In this document: positions 1 through 8,947 of the stretch, piece after piece | Layout: each line of letters opens with the position of its first letter | Numbering within the stretch: the stretch's first letter is position 1 | From: JBGLNJ01 sp041300525 | GTDB lineage: Bacteria > Chloroflexota > Anaerolineae > Fen-1058 | Assembly (NCBI GenBank): GCA_041300525.1 | Contig: JBGLNJ010000001.1 | Location: 620,001 to 684,000, forward strand | Direction of reading: 5' to 3' | Length of the DNA stretch: 64,000 nt | The notes under the pieces: generated by a model | The model's database searches: none | What the model was told of the DNA's origin: nothing | Seen by the model: only the letters and a program-made list of their open reading frames with translations | Made by a program: the position numbers and the translations under genes

Positions 1-779
1 GGCTACAGGTCGAGGCGCCGGATTTGCCGCTGGTCGCCGACATGGGGCGGGTGATTCACTTGCGGGATGTGACGGCTCAACAGGCCCTGCAGCGCGATAT
101 CTATAGCTTCCAGTCACTGGTCTCACACAAACTGATCACGCCACTCACCCCCCTGATGGCCGGGTTAGAGTTGCTCAAACTAGAAACCCGGGTCTGGGCA
201 AGCGCGGATGTGAACGAATTAATAGACGCGGCTCTGCGAGGCGCCAATAGACTATACAACCAATTCATGAGCATATTTGCTTATTTGGATTTCCCGGCAC
301 TGGCCAAAATCGGGGAAGGTTGTCCGCTGGCGCAACTTGAGCCAATGGCCACCGGCTTGAGCACTGAGGCTGGCCTGGAATCGGTGACCGTGACAGTCGC
401 TGCCGGCTTGCAGGCGGCGCGGCTCACACTCTCGGTCCAGGGAATGGAATTGGCTTTGCGCGAGATACTGGAGAACACGATAAAGTTCCACCCCCAACGA
501 ACTCCGACAGTGGAGATGACGGTGACCCAAGCCGGCGACACCGACATCTGCTTGCAAATTTGCGATGATGGCTTGACGCTCTCCCCGGAGCAACTGGCCC
601 AGGTGTGGACGCCTTATTTTCAACCAGAAAAGAGTTTCACCGGCCAGGTGAGCGGGATGGGGTTAGGCTTGCCCCTGGTGGCCGCACTCGTCTGGAATGT
701 GGGTGGCACGAGCCGCCTCTACAACCGCATAGACCACGCCGGGGTCGTCGTGGAACTCACCTTGCCGCTAGAGCGGTAA
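1..779 (+). CDS. Sensor histidine kinase, C-terminal part (5' end outside window)
   Basis: The reading frame is open from base 3 and runs off the left edge, so this is only the C-terminal part of a kinase. It shows a divergent H-box (SHKLITPL, with the phosphorylatable His), an N-box (ENTIKFHP), a poor G1 box (DDGLTL), an F-like segment (YFQPEKSF) and a good G2 box (GMGLGLPL). That order is DHp followed by HATPase_c. The H-box has HK where HE is usual, and N-I-K-F replaces N-A-x-K-F; these are unusual but not clearly inactivating. Sensor domains and the cognate regulator are not visible. A strong terminator follows at 895-920, so uvrB is a separate unit. Confidence 0.85.
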   Translation, partial: LQVEAPDLPLVADMGRVIHLRDVTAQQALQRDIYSFQSLVSHKLITPLTPLMAGLELLKLETRVWASADVNELIDAALRGANRLYNQFMSIFAYLDFPALAKIGEGCPLAQLEPMATGLSTEAGLESVTVTVAAGLQAARLTLSVQGMELALREILENTIKFHPQRTPTVEMTVTQAGDTDICLQICDDGLTLSPEQLAQVWTPYFQPEKSFTGQVSGMGLGLPLVAALVWNVGGTSRLYNRIDHAGVVVELTLPLER

Positions 780-894
780 GCCGTTTTTCCGCCAGCCTGA
801 TGGCGCGCGATGGCGCGCGATGGCGCCGGCAAAACAGCGCATAGGGCAGCCAATCCGTGCGGGCAGCATCCTGGCGCTGGAATGGTTCCTACAC

Positions 895-920
895 GCCGTG
901 AGCAACCCTCACGGCTTTTT
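895..920 (+). terminator. Rho-independent terminator after the histidine kinase
   Basis: An 8-bp perfect stem, GCCGTGAG (895-902) with CTCACGGC (908-915) and a 5-nt loop, is followed directly by TTTTT (916-920). It lies 116 bases past the kinase stop codon and just before the uvrB promoter. Confidence 0.85.
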
Positions 921-949
921 GATTGTGCTGGCTATATGCCCCCGCTGCG

Positions 950-958
950 TGGTATAAT
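950..958 (+). promoter_or_regulatory. uvrB promoter, extended -10
   Basis: TGG-TATAAT (950-958) is a perfect extended -10 element. No good -35 hexamer lies at 16-18 bp, as is common for extended -10 promoters. The predicted start of transcription is near 965, inside the GAAC-N4-GTTC palindrome, with the uvrB ATG about 72 bases on. Confidence 0.7.
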
Positions 959-964
959 GCCATC

Positions 965-978
965 CGAACCGGCGTTCT
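965..978 (+). promoter_or_regulatory. SOS-like operator at uvrB
   Basis: The sequence CGAACCGGCGTTCT contains the exact palindrome GAAC-CGGC-GTTC (966-977), placed over the predicted start of transcription, where a bound repressor would block the promoter. It resembles the Gram-positive LexA box (GAAC-N4-GTTC). uvrB is a classical LexA target, which supports the reading. The same pattern recurs at 39376-39387. No complete lexA gene is present in the window. Confidence 0.6.
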
Positions 979-1036
979 AACGCTAACCGCAGCGGATGAG
1001 AGCACCCATCCGATGCAGATTGGACGGAGCAACCCC

Positions 1037-3046
1037 ATGTCCCGCTTCGAACTCGTATCTGATTTCAAGCCGACCGGCGACCAACCGGACGCAATTGAAA
1101 AGCTGGTAAAAGGCCTCCACAAAGGCTACAAGCACCAAGTCCTGCTCGGCGCGACGGGAACCGGCAAGACGTTTGTCGTTGCTCGAATCATCGAGCAGGT
1201 GCAGCGCCCCACGCTCGTCATTTGCCACAACAAGACGCTCGCGGCGCAGCTCTACTCGGAATACAAGTCGTTCTTCCCCAACAACGCCGTCGAATACTTT
1301 GTGTCGTACTATGACTATTATCAGCCGGAAGCCTACATCCCGCGCACCGACACCTACATCGAAAAAGACAGCGACATTAACAAAGAGATCGAGCGGCTTC
1401 GTTTGGCGACCATGGCTTCGGTGTTTTCGCGGCGCGACGTGATCGTGGTTGCCTCTGTCTCGTGCATCTATGCGCTGGGCAACCCGCAGGAATGGGGCCG
1501 CGTCGTCGTACAGCTTGCGCGCGGCGACGTCAAGCGGCGCGACGGCGTGCTGCGCCACCTGGTGGATATCCAGTACGAGCGCAACGACATGGAACTGCGC
1601 CCCGGACGGTTCCGCGTGCGCGGCGACACGCTCGAAGTCATGCCCGCCTACGCCGAGACCGTGTTCCGTGTCGAGTTCTTTGGCGACGAGATTGACCGCA
1701 TCAGCGAGATCGAGCTGGTCACCGGCCAGGTGCTCAAGACGCACGAGCAGGTGAGCATCTACCCGGCCAAGCCGTTCGTCACGCCGGAAGAGCAGTTGGA
1801 TCGCGCGATCCGGGACATTGAAGCAGAACTGGCCGAGCGGCTGGACTATTTCCGCAAGAACGACAAGCTGCTGGAAGCGCAACGGATCGAGCAGCGCGCC
1901 AAGTACGACCTCGAGATGATGCGTGAAGTGGGCTATTGCTCCGGCATCGAAAACTATTCGCGCCACATTGACGGGCGCGCGCCGGGCACTCCGCCCTGGA
2001 CGTTGATGGACTATTTTCCCGACGATTACCTCCTGGTGGTAGACGAAAGCCACATGACGCTGCCCCAGGTGCGCGGGATGTTTAACGGCGACCGCAGCCG
2101 CAAGACGGTGCTGGTGGACTATGGCTTCCGGCTGCCGTCCGCGCTCGACAACCGCCCGCTGATGTTTGACGAGTTCGAGCGGCACATCCGCCAGGCGCTT
2201 TACACCACCGCCACGCCAGGACCGTATGAGATGGAACGCGCCCAACAGGTCGTCCAGCAAATCATCCGTCCAACGGGCTTGGTGGACCCCGAGATCGTCG
2301 TCAAGCCGGTACAGGGCCAAGTGGATGACCTCCTCGGCGAGATCCGCAAGCGCGCGGAGCGGCACGAGCGCGTGCTCGTCACAACGCTCACCAAGCGCAT
2401 GGCCGAAGACCTGGCCGACTATTTGCTGGAACTGGGCATCAAAGTTCACTACCTGCACAGCGAAGTGCAGACGATTGAGCGCGTCGAGATTTTGCGCGAC
2501 CTGCGCCTGGGCGCGTACGATGTGATCGTCGGCATCAACCTGCTGCGCGAAGGCTTGGACTTGCCCGAAGTCTCGCTCGTCGCCATCCTGGACGCGGACA
2601 AGGAAGGCTTTTTGCGCAGCGAACAATCGCTCATCCAGACGATGGGCCGCGCGGCGCGTCACGTCAACGGAAGCGTCATCATGTACGCCGACCGGGTGAC
2701 GGATTCCATGAAACGCGCGATGGACGAGACCAACCGCCGCCGCGTCATCCAGGTGAAATACAACGAGGAGCACGGCATCATCCCGGCCAGCATCGTCAAA
2801 GCCGTGCGCGATCTGACCGATTCCATGCGCGCCCCCGCCGAGGGAAAGGACAAGGCCGCCCTCGGCAAGCTGCCCAAGGACGAACTCGCGCGGCTCATCA
2901 AGGAACTGGAAAAGCAAATGAAGCAGGCCGCGCAGGAATTGGAATTCGAAAAAGCCGCGCTGCTGCGCGACCAGATCTTTGCGCTGCGTCAGGAGACGGA
3001 AGACGAAAAATTACCAGAGTGGGAGCGGGTCAGGAAAGCAAGGTGA
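1037..3046 (+). CDS. uvrB: UvrABC excinuclease subunit B
   Basis: UvrB is the helicase-like damage-verification subunit of nucleotide excision repair; it is loaded by UvrA and recruits UvrC. The 669-residue product has the usual length. Visible features are Walker A GATGTGKT (residues 38-45), the beta-hairpin YYDYYQPEAYIP near residue 95, a DESH Walker B, motif VI-type QTMGRAARH, and a C-terminal UVR motif (EFEKAALLRDQI) that contacts UvrC. The frame is open upstream to 923, but the ATG at 1037 is chosen because it starts with the family-typical MSRFELVSDF and follows GGACGGAG (1022-1029). An extended -10 promoter and an SOS-like palindrome lie just upstream, so damage induction is likely. 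Confidence 0.97.
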   Translation: MSRFELVSDFKPTGDQPDAIEKLVKGLHKGYKHQVLLGATGTGKTFVVARIIEQVQRPTLVICHNKTLAAQLYSEYKSFFPNNAVEYFVSYYDYYQPEAYIPRTDTYIEKDSDINKEIERLRLATMASVFSRRDVIVVASVSCIYALGNPQEWGRVVVQLARGDVKRRDGVLRHLVDIQYERNDMELRPGRFRVRGDTLEVMPAYAETVFRVEFFGDEIDRISEIELVTGQVLKTHEQVSIYPAKPFVTPEEQLDRAIRDIEAELAERLDYFRKNDKLLEAQRIEQRAKYDLEMMREVGYCSGIENYSRHIDGRAPGTPPWTLMDYFPDDYLLVVDESHMTLPQVRGMFNGDRSRKTVLVDYGFRLPSALDNRPLMFDEFERHIRQALYTTATPGPYEMERAQQVVQQIIRPTGLVDPEIVVKPVQGQVDDLLGEIRKRAERHERVLVTTLTKRMAEDLADYLLELGIKVHYLHSEVQTIERVEILRDLRLGAYDVIVGINLLREGLDLPEVSLVAILDADKEGFLRSEQSLIQTMGRAARHVNGSVIMYADRVTDSMKRAMDETNRRRVIQVKYNEEHGIIPASIVKAVRDLTDSMRAPAEGKDKAALGKLPKDELARLIKELEKQMKQAAQELEFEKAALLRDQIFALRQETEDEKLPEWERVRKAR

Positions 3047-3113
3047 TGGCAGATTTTGGATTGCCGATTGCTGATGGTGGATTGGAATCCACGATCAGCA
3101 GTCAAAAATCCAT

Positions 3114-3142
3114 TTGGCTTTTGCCGTTGGATGCTCTATAAT
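3114..3142 (+). promoter_or_regulatory. Promoter of the BrnT-like gene fragment
   Basis: TTGGCT (3114-3119), a 17-bp spacer and TATAAT (3137-3142) form a near-consensus sigma-70 type promoter. It points at the truncated BrnT-like reading frame starting at 3191, so this promoter has outlived the gene it served. Confidence 0.6.
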
Positions 3143-3190
3143 TAAGAGTGTTGCTCCCAGTCATTCACAGTATCATCAGGACAGTCGCTC

Positions 3191-3280
3191 ATGTACATTG
3201 ATGATTTCGTTTGGTTATCTGACATCCTCGAAAAGCTGGTCATCAAGCACCATGTCACACAAGACGAGGCTGAAGCCTAA
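3191..3280 (+). pseudogene. 5' fragment of a BrnT-like toxin-family gene
   Basis: ATG at 3191 opens 29 codons (MYIDDFVWLSDILEKL... ending HHVTQDEAEA) and then meets a stop. The sequence matches, from memory, the N-terminus of small BrnT/RelE-fold proteins, which start with a VWL-DILEKL-VKHHVT-EE pattern and continue for about 60 further residues. Here the similarity stops at codon 29, exactly where the sequence becomes the 3' end of the minus-strand secreted-protein gene. It is therefore read as a fragment left by a deletion or recombination at about 3280. No BrnA antitoxin gene is nearby. Confidence 0.65.
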
Positions 3281-4171
3281 AGGGAACATGGCAACGCGCG
3301 CCGAAGGAGCCGGGCGATAGAAGCGAACAGCTTTATTTGGAGGGTATTTTTGGCAGAACGAGCCGTAGCCTAGCCCATCTAATCCTTCGGAGTCCTCAAT
3401 GCCAACATGACCACAAACCCAACCACTTCCGTAAGTCATTGTGGCGTGTTGGAAAAGAATATCGCCATTCTCGTATAGTATCACCTCGAAGGTATAGATG
3501 TTTTCGTCTGGTTTGTAATTACCTCGAATCTGATACCATTCGATAACAAAATAGCGGTTCGGAGCAGTACCACCGCGAGTGTAGTAGACTTTGCCTGTGT
3601 AGCCACTTTCATTCACCAGAGATGGAACCCAATATGGAGCGATGATGTTATTGGGCGTACTTGGCTCAGGAATGCGGCCTTGAGTTCGCGTTAGATTGAC
3701 ATTCGTGAAGCCCGCATAACCGTATTTCGAGATGTAGATTTGGCTGTAGGTATTCTCGTAGAACTTGAAAGGGAAAGGCAACGAGACTGGCCCGACGACT
3801 CTGGTATTTCCTCCCAAGCCTGTATCAGTACCTGTCCTCGCATCAATCCAACTGAGAGGCACAGAGTCGCTCCACGTGTAACCAAAGTCATCCGGCCCAC
3901 CTGTCGTCTGCGGAGCGGCGATGGATTCAGCCTGGGCCATCTGGCGCGCGCCTTCTGGCATGAACTGACTACCGCCGGGTGAATGTTCCCTGGGAGCACG
4001 AGTCGCTTCGGCCTGGCAAGGCTCGCCTGGCGGACAAAACTCTTCCTGCATCTTGATAACCGGCGGTTCCGGTTCCCGTGGCAGGGGCACCGCGCCACCG
4101 GACTGGGGGAAACCGGCCAACAGGGCCAGGGCCGCAACAACGATGAACATGGGCAAGAGTCTCGTTTTCAT
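3215..4171 (-). CDS. Secreted beta-sandwich protein, C-terminus replaced at a junction
   Basis: The 318-residue product has a signal peptide (MKTRLLPMFIVVAALALLAG), a charged proline-rich linker, then a globular part with GYTWSDSVPLSWIDA, YISKYGYAGF, NNIIAPYW and FVIEWYQI. This looks like the nidogen-like or PEP-associated beta-sandwich common in secreted Chloroflexota proteins; the function is unknown. The last 20 or so residues are the antisense of the BrnT-like fragment at 3191-3280 and do not look native, so the protein probably lost a C-terminal domain such as a peptidase or repeat region. It may still be made and exported. Confidence 0.7.
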   Translation of the reverse strand: MKTRLLPMFIVVAALALLAGFPQSGGAVPLPREPEPPVIKMQEEFCPPGEPCQAEATRAPREHSPGGSQFMPEGARQMAQAESIAAPQTTGGPDDFGYTWSDSVPLSWIDARTGTDTGLGGNTRVVGPVSLPFPFKFYENTYSQIYISKYGYAGFTNVNLTRTQGRIPEPSTPNNIIAPYWVPSLVNESGYTGKVYYTRGGTAPNRYFVIEWYQIRGNYKPDENIYTFEVILYENGDILFQHATMTYGSGWVCGHVGIEDSEGLDGLGYGSFCQKYPPNKAVRFYRPAPSARVAMFPLGFSLVLCDMVLDDQLFEDVR

Positions 4172-4336
4172 CGCATTGTTCCTTTCGCTTTGGCAAGCTT
4201 GATACGAGTGGCATCCCGCGCCCCCTCGGAGCGCAGGTCAATATAGTCGCACATCTTCGCCGGTTGGCGAGAACGCAGTCACGCTCGAAGTGTGGCCTAT
4301 AGAAGCTGACGCTGAAGCCGTTACTACCAACGGTTG

Positions 4337-7300
4337 TCACGAGGGTGACTGGTGGGATGGAATAATCCCCGTCTTTTGGTGGGATCGGGCTTCTTGGAGA
4401 TCGAGCTGTGCGCCCAATTCCTGAAAGATTGTAATAGCTCGCGTCAGGGCCGCCTCTGCTTCAGCGCCGCGTCCTTGCTCGCGGCGGAGCAGCGTCAACT
4501 GGACGAGCGTCTGGCCGACTTTATAGCGGCTGTTCAACTCCTCCAATATGCGTAGACTCTGTTCCAATTCTTGCTCGGCCAGAGATAATTCGTGGCGACG
4601 CTCGTGGACCTGTCCCAGCACCCGGCGAGTGGTCCCCTCTTCCAGCCGCATCTGTTGTTCCTGCGCCAGCGTCAGCGAGTGTTGGGCGCACGTGAGCGCC
4701 TCGTCCACCTCGCCCCGGGCCAAGTGCGCTTCCGCCAGGTGACGGCAGACTTCGGGGATAAAGTCGGTGGACTTGATCTGCTCAAACATCGCCTGGCTCT
4801 GCCGCAAGAGCGACAAGGCCTCGTCCAGATCGCCCCGGCGCAAAGCCACGCTGCCCATGTTGTTGTGCAGCAGCGCGATGGCATACGCGGAATCGAGCGC
4901 CTGCCACATCTCCAGGCTTTGCCGATTATAGCGCGCGGCCATCTCCAGATCGCCCCGGTTCAGGTACACGCCGCCCAGGTTGAGCGTGATCACGGCCTGG
5001 TAATACACGTCGCCCACGCGGCGTTTGATGTCCAGCGCGCGCGTGTAATGCTCGGTGGCCGCCGGCCAGTTACCCTGATCGAAATAGCCGTTGCCCAGAT
5101 TGATGTGCGCCTGCGCGGCGCCCGCGATGTCTTGGATCTGTTCGTAAATCTCCAGGCTCTTTTGGCAAAACTCGATGGTGCGAGCCGTATCACCCAGGCG
5201 GTTATAAATTAACCCCAGGAGGTAATCCGCATGAGCAATGGCCGCTTGCCCGTCTTGCCCTCCTACTTTTCCGGCAATGTCCAAGCTGTGCTGACACCAA
5301 TCTATCGCCTCCGCGTTCTTCCCTTGCCGATGATACACGCCAGCGCCGAGCAGGCGCATGCGAGCGCCTTCAATGGCAACCATCCCTTCCAACGCGATCA
5401 GCCCGCCGCGCAGCCAATTGAGGGCGCTGGAATAGTCGCTCTTTTTCTCGTGAATCGAAGCCACCTGGCAGCACTGATCGGCCAGGTGACAGGCCATCTC
5501 TTCTGCCGTCGCGCTCGCCACCATCACCAGAGCCAGCGCCGTATAGTTGTGGGTCAACGCCTCGTCATAGTTGCCCACGGTGGCTAGAACCTGGCTCAGT
5601 CGCGCGCGCGCGGTCAATTGGCGATCTTGGCTGTCCGGCACGCGCTCCGCCGATTTGAGCGCCTGGCGAAAGTGGTAGATGGCGGCCTCGTTGGCATAGA
5701 CACTCTGCGCCTTGCTGCCCGCTTGCAGTTGATAGTGGAGCGCTTTTTCCCACTCTTCCGCCAAGTTGAAATGGAAAGCCAACACCTCCCAGTATTCAGG
5801 CAGCCGCCCGGCTTGTTGAGCCTCGATAGCCTCGCCGATGCCACGGTGGAGCAAACGGCGGTCAGCGTACAGCAGGCTTTCGTAGGCTACCTCGCGGGTC
5901 AAGACGTGACGGAAGAGATACAAGAGATCGGAATGAGAACCTTCCAGAATCTCTCGTTGTGTCAGATCGTCCAATTGCTCGTGCAGTTCCGCCTCGGTCT
6001 GACGATGCGGATAAATGGCGGTGAGCAGCCAGTGTTCAAACTCTTTGCCAATGACCGAGGCAACCCGCAGCACATTGCGGCTGCTTTCGTCCAGCCGGTC
6101 TATGCGGCTCATGATGACGCGGTTGACCGTGTCGGGCACCTCGACGTGCTCCAGGTCGGCGCGGGCGCGAAAAGTGCCCGTCTGTTCATCCAGAACCAAA
6201 TAGTTTTCGATGAGCGAGTGCGCCACCTCTTCGATAAAGAGCGGGTTGCCGCGCGCCTTGTCCAGGATCAACTGCTTGAGGTGAGATGGCATCTGTGGCG
6301 TCGTCGGCAAGAGCAGGTCCAACAAGCGCAAGCCGGCCTCGGCGTCAAGCTCTTGCAGCCGCAAGCCGGTGTGATAAGTCAAGCTTGCCATGTCGAGCGC
6401 CACCGGCTCCTCTGACCGATAGGCCAGCGCCAACAACAGCGGGCAGCCACTCACATGGCGCGCCATCTGATTGACCAACTCGACGGAGGCGTCGTCGGCC
6501 CACTGCAAATCATCTATCGCCAGCAGCAAGGGTTGCCGGTTCGCAACATGTTGCGCCAGGCCGATTACCACGCGGAAGACGGTCCGCTGGCGAGTCTGCG
6601 CATCGAGAGCGCGCATCAAGTCCGTCTCTTCAATGTCCAGCCCCAACAGCTGTCCGATCAGCGGCGTCCAGTCGCGCCACGTATAATCTGCCTCCTGTAG
6701 CAACGCCGCGATCTTGTCCAGCTTGACGAGGGCTGAATCAGCGGGATTGAAGCCGAACAGGGCGCGCAGCAAATCGAGCCAGGGCAAGTAGGGCGTGTGG
6801 CGGCCAAAGGAAGGACAGGTGACGCAGAGGCTCGACGTACCCGGCCTGGACCAATAGGCCGTCAATTCATCCACCAGGCGCGATTTGCCCAATCCCACGT
6901 CGCCGACGATGGTAAGCGCTTGGCCGTGGCCGGCCAGGCTCTGGTCGGCTACAGACTGAACCATTCGCCATTCGTCATCGCGGCCTATCAATGGACGGCG
7001 CTCGCGGACACGGCGCTCTTGCAGGCCCAGCACTTGATAGTTGTGGACGGGCAACGCCTTGCCCTTGACGCGCACGGGTTCCTGTTCGCGGAGCAAAAAG
7101 GCGTCGCCGGTTTGGCGAGCCGTGTTCTGACTGATGATGACTTGGCCTTCAGTGGCTACGGCCATGAGGCGAGCGGTCAAATTCACCTCGTCACCCATGA
7201 CCGAGTATTCTTGGCGGAGGAGCGAGCCAACGTTGCCGGCAAAGACCAGGCCCGTATTGATGCCGATGCGCTGTTTGAGGGAGAAAGTGCCGCCAGAGGT

Positions 7301-8593
7301 ATTCAACACGGCAAAGGCCGCCATCGCTTGCTGCATCTCCAATGCCGCCCGCACGGCCTGCTCTGGATCGTCTGCGTGTGCGCGGGGCGCGCCAAAGAGC
7401 GCCATGATACGATGTCCCACGGCGTAACTGTCCACCTTGTTGACCACGCCGCCGTACTTGGAAATGATGCGCCCCATCGCCGTAAAGTGCGCGTTCAATA
7501 TGGCCGTGATTTCGGCGCTGCACGCTTCGCCCAGTTCTTGAATGATCTCGTCAATGCCATAGAAATTGGCAAACAAAACCGTCACCGGACGATATTCGCC
7601 GCCGATGCCGATGCGCTCCGGCTCCACCTTGATCTTGTCCATCAAGCCCGGCGGCAGGAACAACTCCAAAGCCTGGATGCGCTGCGCCAAATCCGCAATC
7701 CAGGTCAGCAACTTGCTCTGGTTGAGAGGGTCGGCGGCTGATACAGTTCTATATATCCCCGAGGCCGTCAACTCCCGATGCGACGGCTGGTCGGCAAAGG
7801 GTGTCTGCTGGCCTTCGTCGGACAAGCCCACCAGTTGGCAAAAGCCGTCCTGCGCCTTGTCCGCAGGATGCTGTGCATCGGTCGTCACTTGGTCGGCGAC
7901 CGCCTGATAGGTCTCGGCGTCCATAAAGATTTCGCCGGCGGAGGCTTTGTCTTCGGCCTGAGCCATCTGCGCCATGGCTCGGCCCATCACGGCAAACTCC
8001 ATGCCATCTTCCGCGCCCAGGTTCGCCATGAACAACGGGCCAGTGCCCAGCCCGACGGTCATGCGCAATCGAAAGACACCCTGCGACGTGGGCGTTTCGG
8101 AAAAGCGAGACATGGTGGCCTGCATTTGCAGCGCGGCCTGGCAAGCGCGCAGCTCGTGGCCTTCACCGCCAAAAAAGACGAGCAGCGCATCGCCGCCGAA
8201 TTTGAGCAGGTCGCCGTCATAGCGATGGGTCACTTGCAGCAAAGCGGCAAAGAAACGATTGACGATGGCCGTGATCTCTTCCGCGCCCCCCTTGAGCTTG
8301 GACAGCTTTTCCGACATGGCCGTAAACCCAGAGATGTCGGAAAACATCACGGTGCCGTGCACAAAACCGCCTTCAACTCTGCCGGCCTCTGGGGCCTCCA
8401 ATAAAGGCGCCACTACCTGACGAGGAAGATAGGTAGAGATGGTGCGCAACAGCGCGGCGAGGTGCCGCGCGCACAGATCGGGAGCCTTGATCTCATCGCC
8501 GAGAAGACAAGATCGCTCAAGAGACAGCGGCATATAGTCCCTTAAGGCTGCAGCCAGTTCTGACTGGGTCAGGGGGTTGCTTCGCTGTGACAT
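4337..8593 (-). CDS. Twin adenylate/guanylate cyclase domains + AAA ATPase + TPR regulator
   Basis: The 1,418-residue protein has two class III nucleotidyl cyclase domains in tandem (about residues 80-260 and 335-510), a STAND-like AAA ATPase module (Walker A VGDVGLGKSR, Walker B LLLAIDDLQW) and a C-terminal array of TPRs (about 960-1380). Cyclase 1 keeps the metal-binding TVMFSDISGFT and FGGDALLVFF. Cyclase 2 is weaker: its first metal segment reads TVLFANFYGI with no first Asp, so it may be a partner or sensory domain. Start 8593 is chosen because AGAGGAAG precedes it and the upstream in-frame ATG (8683) overlaps the -10 box. This architecture is typical of large signalling proteins in filamentous Chloroflexota; the ligand and target are unknown. 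Confidence 0.9.
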   Translation of the reverse strand: MSQRSNPLTQSELAAALRDYMPLSLERSCLLGDEIKAPDLCARHLAALLRTISTYLPRQVVAPLLEAPEAGRVEGGFVHGTVMFSDISGFTAMSEKLSKLKGGAEEITAIVNRFFAALLQVTHRYDGDLLKFGGDALLVFFGGEGHELRACQAALQMQATMSRFSETPTSQGVFRLRMTVGLGTGPLFMANLGAEDGMEFAVMGRAMAQMAQAEDKASAGEIFMDAETYQAVADQVTTDAQHPADKAQDGFCQLVGLSDEGQQTPFADQPSHRELTASGIYRTVSAADPLNQSKLLTWIADLAQRIQALELFLPPGLMDKIKVEPERIGIGGEYRPVTVLFANFYGIDEIIQELGEACSAEITAILNAHFTAMGRIISKYGGVVNKVDSYAVGHRIMALFGAPRAHADDPEQAVRAALEMQQAMAAFAVLNTSGGTFSLKQRIGINTGLVFAGNVGSLLRQEYSVMGDEVNLTARLMAVATEGQVIISQNTARQTGDAFLLREQEPVRVKGKALPVHNYQVLGLQERRVRERRPLIGRDDEWRMVQSVADQSLAGHGQALTIVGDVGLGKSRLVDELTAYWSRPGTSSLCVTCPSFGRHTPYLPWLDLLRALFGFNPADSALVKLDKIAALLQEADYTWRDWTPLIGQLLGLDIEETDLMRALDAQTRQRTVFRVVIGLAQHVANRQPLLLAIDDLQWADDASVELVNQMARHVSGCPLLLALAYRSEEPVALDMASLTYHTGLRLQELDAEAGLRLLDLLLPTTPQMPSHLKQLILDKARGNPLFIEEVAHSLIENYLVLDEQTGTFRARADLEHVEVPDTVNRVIMSRIDRLDESSRNVLRVASVIGKEFEHWLLTAIYPHRQTEAELHEQLDDLTQREILEGSHSDLLYLFRHVLTREVAYESLLYADRRLLHRGIGEAIEAQQAGRLPEYWEVLAFHFNLAEEWEKALHYQLQAGSKAQSVYANEAAIYHFRQALKSAERVPDSQDRQLTARARLSQVLATVGNYDEALTHNYTALALVMVASATAEEMACHLADQCCQVASIHEKKSDYSSALNWLRGGLIALEGMVAIEGARMRLLGAGVYHRQGKNAEAIDWCQHSLDIAGKVGGQDGQAAIAHADYLLGLIYNRLGDTARTIEFCQKSLEIYEQIQDIAGAAQAHINLGNGYFDQGNWPAATEHYTRALDIKRRVGDVYYQAVITLNLGGVYLNRGDLEMAARYNRQSLEMWQALDSAYAIALLHNNMGSVALRRGDLDEALSLLRQSQAMFEQIKSTDFIPEVCRHLAEAHLARGEVDEALTCAQHSLTLAQEQQMRLEEGTTRRVLGQVHERRHELSLAEQELEQSLRILEELNSRYKVGQTLVQLTLLRREQGRGAEAEAALTRAITIFQELGAQLDLQEARSHQKTGIIPSHQSPS

Positions 8594-8681
8594 TATTCTT
8601 CCTCTAGTCGCCGACTCCATCTGTTGATCGGGTTCAACGCAGGGGGCAAGTTCACCTGGGGTATGGGCAAAACCACCTCTC

Positions 8682-8711
8682 ATTATAGCTCGAATGGGGC
8701 GATTTTGTCAT
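8682..8711 (-). promoter_or_regulatory. Promoter of the twin-cyclase gene
   Basis: Read on the minus strand, ATGACA (8711-8706), an 18-bp spacer and a perfect TATAAT (8687-8682) lie about 90 bases upstream of the ATG at 8593. The rest of 8712-8947, between this promoter and the upstream GHL10 gene, holds no coding signal or repeat that I can support. Confidence 0.6.
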
Positions 8712-8947
8712 CGGTGGTTTTGCGCAATGTTTGTCCCTGCGACCTGTGGAATTACCACATCTCACGGCGGCCATCGCAAATAGGGTGTCCGATCGCGTGA
8801 TTCGTGGAGAAAGAACTTGGTTGCGGCACAAAGCGCGCCGCCCGATGAGTATACCGCCAGATCAATGTCCGGTCAATCAAGCCTGCTGCGCCGCGGCACG
8901 ACCGGACGCGCGCGTCAAACACGAGAGCCAACGTGGTCAGCAAGCCA

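Noticed and set aside
799..829. GATGGCGCGC repeated three times after the kinase
   Set aside because: Only about 30 bases, with no structure or coding role seen; probably slippage.
983..2917. A 644-codon open frame antisense to uvrB
   Set aside because: uvrB is certain on the plus strand; the antisense frame reflects GC-rich codon bias and its translation shows no family pattern.
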